Shown: positions 27,877 through 36,351 of the stretch, in pieces | Layout: each line of letters starts with the position of its first letter | Numbering within the stretch: the stretch's first letter is position 1 | Program-made: the position numbers and the translations under genes | Assembly: GCA_023213195.1 (NCBI GenBank) | Contig: CP096135.1 | Span: 1,630,616 to 1,694,615 of the forward strand | Direction: 5' to 3' | DNA: 64,000 nt | Origin: Sphingobacteriales bacterium JAD_PAG50586_3 | Lineage (GTDB): Bacteria; Bacteroidota; Bacteroidia; CAMBQF01 | Notes under the pieces: model-generated | What the model was told of the DNA's origin: nothing | The model's database searches: none | The model's input: the letters and a program-made list of their open reading frames with translations, nothing else

Positions 27877-28551
27877 TTATAAAACAAAAACAAACAGTCC
27901 AATCCATAAGAAGATGGCCACAATACCAAATATTAAACCTAACAGGGCTAATAGGTGCATGGTTCCGCTGGTGCGGCCCATGGCAATAGCACCTAAAATA
28001 ATAGCAGCAAGTGCCAGTAAGAATGATGCGTAGTAGGTAAACAATGCCAGTATACCAAATATAAAGGCCAGGATAGCTAAAATGTCTGAACCTTCAGCGG
28101 CTTTGGCCATCTTGCTAATAAAGGCAAGCGGCTTGGCTTTTACTTTGGCAACATCTACCCCTTCTTGTACTTTAAAGTCGTAAGGCCTTACAGTAGCTTT
28201 GGTGTCAATATCATCGCTGGCCGATGCTGATTGTGTGTTATCAGCTTTAGTATCAACAACAACTTTTTGTTTGTTTTCCTTTTTGGTTGTTTTAGCAGGG
28301 GCCTTAGCTGTTTGCGTTGCTACAGGTGTTGTTTGTGCCGGTTGTGTGTTGTTAACTGTAGGCTGCGTAGTTGTTTCTTTTATTGCAGTTTCTGTAGGAG
28401 GTTTGGTAGTACTTTTTTCCGTGGCTTTAGGTGCTTTAGCGTTCCAGTCTACATTATAGCCTTTGTTATAATGGCGTTTTTCTACAGAGCACGATGCAAG
28501 TACTAAAGATAAAGCTAATGAGGTAAGGGTTAAGAGTCTAAAATGTTTCAT
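27877..28551 (-). CDS. CSVEKR-type lipoprotein with C-terminal hydrophobic hairpin (array member 3)
   Basis: 224 residues. Lipoprotein signal SLALSLVLASC, then CSVEKRHYNKGYNVDWN. A long Thr/Lys/Gln linker follows (residues ~35-140). The C-terminal 75 residues contain two or three membrane helices (ILAILAFIFGILALFTYYA, LLALAAIILGAIAMGRT, LLALLGLIFGIVAIFLW), like the DUF4190 type and not TM2. The shared N-terminus with a different membrane module shows module exchange within the array. Confidence 0.8.
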   Translation of the reverse strand: MKHFRLLTLTSLALSLVLASCSVEKRHYNKGYNVDWNAKAPKATEKSTTKPPTETAIKETTTQPTVNNTQPAQTTPVATQTAKAPAKTTKKENKQKVVVDTKADNTQSASASDDIDTKATVRPYDFKVQEGVDVAKVKAKPLAFISKMAKAAEGSDILAILAFIFGILALFTYYASFLLALAAIILGAIAMGRTSGTMHLLALLGLIFGIVAIFLWIGLFVFVL

Positions 28552-28618
28552 AGTTATAATGTTTAAGTGTTTTATAACTACATAAGTATGGAAGTTTGTA
28601 AATGGTTTAAAAAATAAA

Positions 28619-28642
28619 GGGTAGTAATTTACATTACTACCC
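28619..28642 (-). terminator. terminator after array member 4
   Basis: GGGTAGTAAT / ATTACTACCC stem with loop TTAC. On the minus strand it is followed by a T-rich stretch (TTTATTTTTT). It lies 25 bases beyond the repaired stop of the gene at 28667. Confidence 0.85.
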
Positions 28643-28666
28643 TTATTGGCTGAATGGCCAGTATTA

Positions 28667-28983
28667 TTACATGTTCATGGGGTATTTTTTTTACCCTTTT
28701 TGTCGGGCCTTGGGCCAACTACTAAATAAATGCTGTATTCATTAGTATAATCTACAGCTACATTTTCTTTAGATGCAGGAGGTATGGCATACTCGGGAAT
28801 AATAATAACAGTTTTGTCTCCCGTATCAGCCTGATTGGGTGTTTTAGCTGCCTCAGTTTTAGGTGTTTTTTTGCCCGCATCTACATTATAACCGGGGCGG
28901 TAGCGCCTTTTTTCTACAGAGCACGAACTCAATAGAAGTGCAGTTGTAATAGCTGCAAAACTAATATTTCTGATCGTTTTCAT
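28667..28983 (-). CDS. short CSVEKR-type lipoprotein (array member 4, frameshifted at the end)
   Basis: About 105 residues. Lipoprotein signal ITTALLLSSC followed by CSVEKRRYRPGYNVD. The middle is Lys/Thr/Ala-rich. The end reads YLVVGPRPDKKGKK; with one base added to the T8 run at 28685-28692 it continues KYPMNM, identical to the tail of array member 5. No membrane helix is present, so this and member 5 are short surface or periplasmic lipoproteins with a conserved basic tail. Confidence 0.8.
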
Positions 28984-29038
28984 ATCTATTGCTTTTACAC
29001 TATTTACTAGTTTAACAGCAAAAAGACACGAAATGTTT

Positions 29039-29365
29039 TTAGCGCATATTCATAGGGTACTTTTTCTTACCCTTTTTATCTTTCCTTGGGCCTTCTACAA
29101 CCTTAAAAGTATAGGTGCCGCTGCTGCTAGATACTGTTGTGGTAGCAGGCTGTTCCACTTTCTTCTCCGGTGTAGCGGTAGTAGTAGTAGTTTTAGCAGG
29201 TTCTGTTGTGGTAGTGGTTTGTGTGTCTTTAATATCAGACTTTTCGTTTTTGGTGTCTTTTTTAACGTTAAACCCTTTGCGGTAGCGCCTTTTTTCTACC
29301 CCGCACGATGTTGATAATAGCACCGCTACGATTGATAATATACCTACTAGTCTTATAGTTTTCAT
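29039..29365 (-). CDS. short CSVEKR-type lipoprotein (array member 5)
   Basis: 108 residues. Lipoprotein signal ILSIVAVLLSTSC followed by CGVEKRRYRKGFNVKKD. A Thr-rich linker follows, and the tail is TFKVVEGPRKDKKGKKKYPMNMR, shared with member 4. The strong match to member 4 at both ends with a divergent middle indicates a recent tandem duplication. It is followed downstream by array member 4 and preceded by the carboxylase gene on the same strand. Confidence 0.82.
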   Translation of the reverse strand: MKTIRLVGILSIVAVLLSTSCGVEKRRYRKGFNVKKDTKNEKSDIKDTQTTTTTEPAKTTTTTATPEKKVEQPATTTVSSSSGTYTFKVVEGPRKDKKGKKKYPMNMR

Positions 29366-29394
29366 AAGTTATTTATATAAAGTATAACGAAACT

Positions 29395-30934
29395 TTACAG
29401 TGGAATGTTGCCGTGTTTCTTACGGGGCAAGGTAGCCACTTTATTTTCCAGCATTTTAAATGCTTTAATAAGTTTTCCACGGGTTTGTTCAGGTAGTATT
29501 ACCTCATCAACATACCCACGCTCTGTAGCGCTATATGGGTTAGCAAAAAGCTCGGCATATTCCTGCTCTTTTTCTTTCAGCTTCGCTTCTTTATCAGGGG
29601 CTTCGTCAATTTCTTTTTAAAGATGATTTCGGCAGCACCCTTAGCACCCATAACGGCAATTTCTGCCGTAGGCCATGCGTAGTTCATATCGGCGCCAATG
29701 TGCTTGCTGTTCATTACATCGTACGCGCCACCATAAGCCTTGCGGGTAATAACGGTTACGCGTGGCACGGTAGCTTCGCAAAAGGCATAAAGCAATTTAG
29801 CGCCGTTGGTAATAATGCCATTCCATTCTGGTCGGTACCCGGTAAAAAACCCGGAACATCTTCAAAAACCAATAGGGGAATGTTAAAGCAATCGCAAAAG
29901 CGCACAAAGCGCGCACCTTTTTTAGAGGCATTAATATCTAACACTCCTGCTAAATAAGCAGGCTGGTTGGCAACAATGCCAATGCTTTTACCACCTAAAC
30001 GGGCAAAGCCTACCACTATGTTGCTTGCATAATCTTTATGTACTTCTAAAAACTCACCATTGTCTACCACTTCGCTAATCACCTCGCGAATATCGTAGGG
30101 TGAGTTTGCATTTTCGGGGATAATGGTATTCAGCTTTTCGCGCTTTTCGTTGCCCGGTGTGTAGGGCAGGGCAGGTGCTTCTTCTTCGCAGTTTTGGGGT
30201 ACGTAGCTAAGCAGGGCTTTAAGGTTGTTTATAAGCTCCACCTCGTTAGCGCAGGCAAAATGGGTAACGCCCGATTTTACCGAGTGGGCCGATGCTCCAC
30301 CTAAATCTTCGCTGCTTACCTCTTCGTGCGTTACGGTTTTAACTACGTTAGGGCCGGTAACAAACATGTATGAGGTGTTTTCTACCATCATTATAAAATC
30401 GGTAATGGCGGGCGAGTATACCGCACCACCGGCGCAAGGCCCCATTATGGCCGATATTTGAGGGATAACCCCCGATGCTAATGTGTTGCGGTAAAAAATA
30501 TCGGCATAGCCACCAAGCGATACTACGCCTTCCTGGATGCGGGCACCGCCGCTATCATTCAAACCTATAACAGGAGCGCCATTTTGCATGGCAAGGTCCA
30601 TTATGCGGCAAATTTTTTGGGCGTGGGCCTCGGCTAACGAGCCACCCACAACCGTAAAGTCCTGAGAGAAAACATAAACCAAACGGCCATGTATTGTACC
30701 GTAGCCGGTAACAACACCATCGCCATAAAACTTTTGTTTATCTAAGCCAAAGTTGGTGCTGCGGTGGGTAACCAGGGCGCCAATTTCTTCAAAAGAGCCT
30801 TCGTCAATAAGCAGGGCAATACGCTCGCGGGCGGTAAGTTTGCCGCGCTTGTGCTGTGCATCAATACGTGCCTGCCCGCCACCCAACTGTGCCTTGGCTA
30901 ATTTATCATTCAGTTCTTCAATACGATTTTTCAT
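29395..30934 (-). CDS. pccB: acyl-CoA (propionyl/methylmalonyl) carboxylase carboxyltransferase subunit (two frameshifts)
   Basis: About 513 residues from the ATG at 30934 after repair near 29828 (one C missing) and in the T5 run at 29614-29618. It transfers a carboxyl group from biotin to propionyl-CoA or a related acyl-CoA. Features: [72 protein letters not shown], and in the repaired part [18 protein letters not shown] and [21 protein letters not shown]. The Ala-Gly-Gly and Gly-Gly-Ala sites are the oxyanion holes of the two carboxyltransferase halves. The biotin-bearing alpha subunit is not in the window. Propionyl-CoA is the usual substrate for this subgroup, but acetyl-CoA cannot be excluded. 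Confidence 0.9.
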
Positions 30935-30993
30935 ACGGTGCAAATATACTTGATTAGCTAATTAGCTGATTTGTCGATTAGCTGATTCAAAAT

Positions 30994-31761
30994 CTAAAAA
31001 CTCAACATATCGTCCAGTTCGTCGGCGGTTTTGTCAAGGTATGTTTTAATAGGGGTTTTTGATAGTGGGATATGAACCGGTACCTTTAACACAATAGGCA
31101 CTTTGCCGTTAACGGGCATAGCTGTGGGGAAGCCCACCGTTGCCATTTGCTTAAGCGGCAGTCGTAAGGGTATTTCCTGGTTCATTGGTACATTCAATTC
31201 AATAGGTACGCGCAGCATCTCGTTTAACGGGAATTTTACCGGTATTTTGGTGTTGATGCGCATAGAATCGTTAAAGGTGATACCCACAGCCTGGTTTAAT
31301 GGTATTTCAGCCATAATAGGAATTTTCATGCCCTTGCCTTTTTTACCCATTGGCATTTTAAATTTCTGGTTGATGGGTATCATGGTATTAAGCTGCACGG
31401 TAACAATACCGGGTATCATAACAGGATTATCCACGCCTATCTGCTGGTCTATCATTAAGCTAACGGGAACAGATATAGTATCGCGCACGGGTACGTTGGC
31501 TACAATCATCACTGAGTCGTCTATAGTCATTGCAATATCAACCGGAATGGTTTCTGTAACCTGTATAGAGGTGGTAAGCGGTATGGTATCGTGCACTTCT
31601 ACCTCATAATCAATGTATTGGTTGCCAAGGTCGCGCAAAAAGCCGGTAGCTTTAACCAAGCGACCTTCGGCCTTGCTTTTTACAGCCAGCAACACTACAA
31701 TAGTTCCTAAATTGATTAGTAATAATGCTCCTATAGCGAGCCATACTTTCTTGTTCTGCAT
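30994..31761 (-). CDS. membrane-anchored protein built of Ile/Val-Pro repeats
   Basis: 255 residues. An N-terminal membrane anchor (VWLAIGALLLINLGTIVVLLAV) is followed by about 190 residues of a loose repeat with (I/V)-P-(hydrophobic) steps roughly every 8-13 residues: TIPVDIAM, NVPVRDTISVPVSL, MIPGIVTVQLNTMIPIN, KIPIMAEIPLN, KIPVKFPLNEMLRVPIELNVPMN, KVPIVLKVPVHIPL. It ends in an acidic tail (KTADELDDMLSF). The alternating hydrophobic and Pro pattern suggests an elongated beta structure, perhaps a periplasm-spanning rod or lipid-contacting groove. Family not recognised. Its ATG overlaps the stop of the upstream membrane protein gene (TAATG), so it is the last gene of an operon starting at 34110. 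Confidence 0.7.
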   Translation of the reverse strand: MQNKKVWLAIGALLLINLGTIVVLLAVKSKAEGRLVKATGFLRDLGNQYIDYEVEVHDTIPLTTSIQVTETIPVDIAMTIDDSVMIVANVPVRDTISVPVSLMIDQQIGVDNPVMIPGIVTVQLNTMIPINQKFKMPMGKKGKGMKIPIMAEIPLNQAVGITFNDSMRINTKIPVKFPLNEMLRVPIELNVPMNQEIPLRLPLKQMATVGFPTAMPVNGKVPIVLKVPVHIPLSKTPIKTYLDKTADELDDMLSF

Positions 31762-32365
31762 TACTTTCTATCTATACCTAAATATATTATGCCGCAAATT
31801 ACGAGAAATGTTATCAGAAGTCCCGTAGCAATTTGAATTAAAACTGTATATGCATCTAAAATGTAATATAAAGCTAAGGATAAAGTGATTAATGTAATAG
31901 TTATAATAGTTTTATTAAGTTTAGTTTTAGGAGATTTATCTAAAGCACTTATTTTTTGGGAAATATACTTATCTTCTTTTTTTGTACTTTAATTAGAATG
32001 TCAGAAATGTAGGCATATTCTGCCTTTTCCTCTATGTCGAAATGAATTAATACAGTATTGTATTTTATATTTTTGTCGTTTTCTTCTGTATGAAATTTTA
32101 TTCTATTCTTATATTTTACACTATTTAAAATATTTTCTGTGAAACTGGTTTCATTCTGAAATTGCATTTTCTTATAATATATAGCTATCCAAAAATTTAT
32201 ATAAGTACCTCTAATTAGTTGCATAGAAATTCCTGGATGGCTTCTATTAAATTTAGAAATAAAGTCAATAGTCTGCCCGTGATTTTCGTAAAGTAGGTTG
32301 TATGCACCTTCTTTCTCTATGAAATTTATTACTTCAATAATAAAATTATCAGCAGCTAAATCCAT
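31761..32365 (-). CDS. hypothetical protein with C-terminal membrane hairpin (frameshifted)
   Basis: About 201 residues after adding one base to the T7 run at 31977-31983. Residues 1-125 are soluble (FIIEVINFIEKEGAYNLLYE, GISMQLIRGTYINFWIAIYY). The repaired frame adds LDKSPKTKLNKTIITITL and two membrane helices (ITLITLSLALYYILDAY, VLIQIATGLLITFLVICG), ending at the TAA that overlaps the next gene's ATG. The original frame ends abruptly after a Lys-rich stretch, which fits an indel. The gene is more A/T-rich than its neighbours. It starts 1 base after the dehydrogenase stop. Function unknown. Confidence 0.65.
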
Positions 32366-32366
32366 G

Positions 32367-33313
32367 TTAAGATTTGTTATACAATTCTAAAATCTTCTCG
32401 GTCAATACTATCGAATGTTTTTCGTAACTCTCATTAGTCCAACCTGCTATGTGGGGGTAAGAATAACATTGTCGCTGTTGGCTAAATACTTAAACGGGGC
32501 GGGCAAATCGGCTTGCGATAGCGCTTCAAAGCTAAACGATTCATACTCGGTAACATCAAGCGCAGCGCCTAAAACCTTACCAGCTTTAAGGGCATCAACC
32601 AAGGCCAAGGTATCTACATTGTTACCCCGGGCAGTATTTAAAAAGTAAATGGGCTTAGCAAATGAGTTAAAAAAGGCTTTGCTGGCGTAGTATTGTGTTT
32701 CTTCAGTTAAGGGCAGGTGCAGGCTAACCACATCAGCCTTTTGGTAAATATCAGCTATGCTAGCTTCGGTAATATATTCGTCGCCAAAGCCTGTTTTGTA
32801 CTTGTCGTGCGCCAAAATAGTAACCCCAAAGCCACGCAAGCGCTGAGCAAAGGCAGGCCCCATATATCCATAGCCTATAATGCCAACGGTTTTGCCCATA
32901 AGCTCCGTACCCCAGTTAGCATCGCGGCGCCAAAGGCCCTGGCGTATTTCTTTATCGGCACGTAAAATGTTATTCATCAAACTAAGCAATACGGCTACGC
33001 AATGCTCGGCTACGCTATCGCGGTTACCCTCGGGCGAGCTAAGGCAAGTAATACCCTTGCTTTCGGCATAGGCTACATCAATATTTTCCATACCGGCACC
33101 GGCGCGGGCTATAAAGCGCAGGTTGATGGCTTTATCAATAAATTCTTTGTCAACCTTAATTTTTGTGCGGATAACCAAGCCATCGTAGTTGCCAATTTCT
33201 TCGGCATAGCGGCCTTTATCCCATGCAGAGCCATCTATACAATCAAACCCTTGTTGGCTAAGTGTTGTGGCCAGGTAGGGGTGTATTTTATCAATAATAA
33301 GTATGCGGGGCAT
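32367..33313 (-). CDS. D-isomer-specific 2-hydroxyacid dehydrogenase (phosphoglycerate dehydrogenase-like, frameshifted)
   Basis: About 315 residues after adding one base to the G5 run at 32453-32457. It is an NAD-dependent oxidoreductase of the SerA/D-lactate dehydrogenase superfamily. Visible sites: RFIARAGAGMENIDV, the dinucleotide motif TVGIIGYGYMGPAFAQRL, catalytic Arg in YFLNTARGNNVDT, Glu in AALDVTEYES, and, only in the repaired frame, the catalytic His in ILTPHIAGWTNESYEKH. There is no ACT domain, so it is a short form. Substrate could be 3-phosphoglycerate or another 2-hydroxyacid. It overlaps the upstream metallopeptidase-like gene by one base (TAATG). Confidence 0.88.
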
Positions 33314-34110
33314 TACAGGCCGGTGTTAAATGACTTAAAATATTCAAGCGTAAAGGCAGGGTCTATTTTATTGTAAAACGCTATAAGCTTTTGCACCTTG
33401 CATTGCAGCTTTGGGTGGCGGTCTACCACATCCCAAAAACCATTGTCGGGGCAAAAAAGCTGTTGGGCCAGTTGGTTAACATCATTCTCCATGCTGCTTT
33501 GCGAGTATTGGTCTATAAAGCCTTGTTTGTTGTATTGAAAGGAGAAGTACGTACCATCCATATCATCTTTTAACGATTGTACACCGCCCGTAGCTTCGTC
33601 TTTATATTCAAAGCCATCGGGGTTGCAACTCATCCAGTTGGCTTTATCAAATAGCTCTTCGTAGGCAAAAAACAATATGCTGGAGAATTCGTGGTGAAAG
33701 CTTTGTTCTATAAATTTATCAGAATAGCCGTTGCTAGTGCCGCTATTGGCTATGTACAGGTTTTTAGCGTAGTAAGTAGCGCCAAAGCCAACATCGTAAA
33801 AGTTTAACGTCCGCAGAACGTAAACCGTTTTAAGGTTTTCCTTTAGCATTTTTTAGGGTATTTGGCAATAGCCGCCTTAATGCATTTGGTAGAACGTTCT
33901 TCCTCGTCGCTATCTAACTTTTTACCTTGGCGTTGATGGGGGTACCCGCCAATGGTCTGGGAATATGGTTGAGCGCGACTCAAACGATATGCGGACAGGC
34001 AAACTATCTGCCGGGGTAGAGGTAGGCTCAGGAATACCCGAAAACTGCTGGCAGGCAACAGTTAGCCACAGCAGGGGCGATATTAAAAGTATAAAAGGCC
34101 AACGGCGCAT
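33313..34110 (-). CDS. putative zinc-metallopeptidase-like lipoprotein (two or three frameshifts)
   Basis: About 265 residues. The lipoprotein signal MRRWPFILLISPLLWLTVAC begins at 34110. The frame breaks somewhere between 33920 and 34040 and again in the T6 run at 33849-33854. The body then reads GKKLDSDEEERSTKCIKAAI, ENLKTVYVLRTLNFYDVGFG, IEQSFHHEFSSILFFAYEEL, and DVVDRHPKLQCKVQKLI. This resembles the Bacteroidota 'putative zinc-binding metallopeptidase' lipoproteins often found beside SusCD-type genes. The HHEFSS segment lacks the second His of an HExxH site, so catalysis is uncertain. It leads the operon 34110-30994. Confidence 0.68.
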
Positions 34111-34209
34111 AAGCTGCAAAATTACACTAAAATGAAATCCACAGGGCAATGGTTGGTAAATCGTACACAAGCAGCATATAACATGCCAAACCGGTAGTAT
34201 ATTTACCTT

Positions 34210-35489
34210 ATGAAAAAAGTGTTTACAGCCTTATTTATTGCCTTTGCCTGCATTGCCAATGCCCAGGTGACAGAGTGGAAAACCTTTGACTCGTCTAACG
34301 TGGCCCTGCCAACAAATATTGTTATTAGCCTGGCTGTAGACCTTAACAATAACAAATGGATTGGCACCTACAGTGGCTTGGTTAAGACCGATGGTAACGA
34401 GTGGACAACTTACAACACAGCCAACTCCGGTCTGCCCGATAATATTGTGCGTGCCGTGGCTATAGATGGTTTTAACAACGTATGGGCCGCTACCAATAAC
34501 GGTATAGCCAAGTTTGATGGTACAGACTGGACTACCTATTACGAAGATACCACCAATGCTAACCCTACGTATTTTTTATGCATTAAGGCCGATGCGCAGG
34601 GCAATGTACTGGCCGGAAGCGAGGCTGATGGTCTTTTTGGTACGATGCAGCTAACACCAACTGGGTGGTGTTTAACACCCTTACATCAAACATACCCCAA
34701 AACAGGGTAGAGAGCGTTGCTAATGTAAATAACACCATTTGGTTGGGTACAAACAGCGCGGGCCTGGTTAAGTTTGATCCTATTGCCGAGGTGTTTATTA
34801 CTTATAACCCCGATAATAGCGGTGTTCCGTTTGATTTTGTAAAGAAAGTAACCGTAGCGTCCGATGGCAAAATTTGGGCAGGGTCGGGTTCTGATTTGCC
34901 CGATAGTGGCCTGGTGGTTTTTGACCCTGTTACCGAAGAGGTAACGGTGTTAGACTCAGCAACAACCGGAATAAAGTTTGATAAGGTGTGGGCCATAACG
35001 TTTGATGATAATAACGATGTGTATGTGGGTACCAACGATAATGCTTTTGCCTTTGCCCGCCAAGATACCGCCATGTGGGCCGAATATCAGTTTGGTTCTA
35101 CCGGCATTGCCAGCAATTATGTGTACGATGTTGTGGTTGATGATAGCAGCTATAAATGGTTTGCTACCTTCAAGGGCATATCGGTATATAAAGAAGGGGG
35201 CGTATTTGTTAGCACCCCAAGCCAATTGGCAAGTGCCCCAACCATAAAAGTATATCCCCAACCCGCCACAGACAATGTTATGTTTGAGTTTGGCGCTACA
35301 CAACAGGGCGCAACCGTAATGGAGGTTTATAACCTGCATGGCAGCTTGGTTGCTAAGCAACAATTTGCAGCAGGCAGTAATAATACCGTAGTGTATAATA
35401 CTAATAACCTGGCAAGCGGTGTTTATGTAGCACGGTTTTTGTCGGCAAATACAGCACAAACAATAAAATTTATAATTTCGCAACGTTAA
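34210..35489 (+). CDS. beta-propeller protein with type IX sorting tail (frameshifted)
   Basis: About 426 residues after restoring one C at about 34639. Signal peptide VFTALFIAFACIANAQ. At least six repeats of the two-component-regulator propeller type follow (NNKWIGTYSGLVKTDGNEW, NNVWAATNNGIAKFDG, NTIWLGTNSAGLVKFDP, GKIWAGSGSDLPDSGLVVF), forming a beta-propeller. The last 75 residues are a Por-type secretion tail (VYPQPATDNVMFEF, NNLASGVYVARFL). It is exported by the type IX system. Propellers of this type bind ligands or act as sensor extensions; here no kinase is attached. The next gene starts 18 bases downstream. Confidence 0.88.
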
Positions 35490-35507
35490 ATAAAACAGAA
35501 GAGAGCT

Positions 35508-36263
35508 ATGTCTAACATGCCAAAATCATCAAGCCCCGTATTATCAGAAAAAATATTTGAGCGCGCGGCAAATAACTTTACCGAGAGTGGTCAAACCATG
35601 ACTATTAACGGTACGGTAAACAAAACGTTTATCCTGCTTTTAATACTATTATCAACCGCCATATTTACCTGGACAAGGTATAACGAGTTGCTAAACCCAT
35701 CAGAAATTATGGGCTATGTAATTGGCGGCGCTATTGTGGCATTAATTATTGCCATAGTGTATATGTTTAAACCCAACTGGGGTATGGTGTTGGCACCAGC
35801 CTATGCCGCTGCCGAAGGGTTGTTTATTGGTGGCATATCTGCCATGTTTAACTCTATGGCCGATGGTATTGTTATGCAGGCTGTAATTTTAACTTTTGGT
35901 GTATTGTTTGTAATGCTGGCTATGTACAAATTCCGCATTATTAAAGTTACAGAAAAGCTAAAGAGCGGCATTATGGCTGCTACGGGTGCAGTGGCGTTAT
36001 TTTATTTAGTAATGTGGGTAATGAGGTTGTTTGGTGGCGATACATCTTTCTACGCCGGCAACAGCATGCTTAGCATTGGCATAAGCCTTCTTATTGTAGG
36101 TATTGCAGCGTTTAACCTGTTGCTAGATTTTGCTTTTATTGAAGAAGGCAGCCAGCGCAACGCCCCCAAATACATGGAGTGGTTTGGTGCTTTTGGCATA
36201 TTGGTAACACTGGTTTGGTTATACATTGAAATTTTAAGGCTTTTAAGCAAGCTGCGCGACTAA
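35508..36263 (+). CDS. Bax inhibitor-1/YccA family membrane protein
   Basis: 251 residues with seven hydrophobic segments. BI-1/YccA features: FILLLILLSTAIFTWTRY, a central AEGLFIGGISAMFN, IMAATGAVALFYLVMWVM, and the C-terminal NLLLDFAFIEEGSQRNAPKYMEWFG. The last motif contains the acidic pair that forms the pH-sensitive calcium-leak site in studied homologues. In bacteria such proteins modulate membrane protein turnover or ion leak. It ends in a terminator at 36290. Confidence 0.9.
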   Translation: MSNMPKSSSPVLSEKIFERAANNFTESGQTMTINGTVNKTFILLLILLSTAIFTWTRYNELLNPSEIMGYVIGGAIVALIIAIVYMFKPNWGMVLAPAYAAAEGLFIGGISAMFNSMADGIVMQAVILTFGVLFVMLAMYKFRIIKVTEKLKSGIMAATGAVALFYLVMWVMRLFGGDTSFYAGNSMLSIGISLLIVGIAAFNLLLDFAFIEEGSQRNAPKYMEWFGAFGILVTLVWLYIEILRLLSKLRD

Positions 36264-36289
36264 TATTTGCTGCTGAAAATTATTAAGGT

Positions 36290-36325
36290 AAGGCTGAATT
36301 CCTATTGGGATTCAGCCTTTATTTT
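36290..36325 (+). terminator. Rho-independent terminator
   Basis: AAGGCTGAAT / ATTCAGCCTT arms extended by TCC/GGG pairs, loop TATT, then TATTTTTT. It follows the Bax inhibitor-1 gene. Confidence 0.85.
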
Positions 36326-36351
36326 TTAAATTTGATGAATATACTGTAACA

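Noticed and set aside
29756..30943. Carboxylase read as a 395-residue protein ending in an odd tail
   Set aside because: The tail is frame-shifted text; the next frames continue the family to the true stop at 29395.
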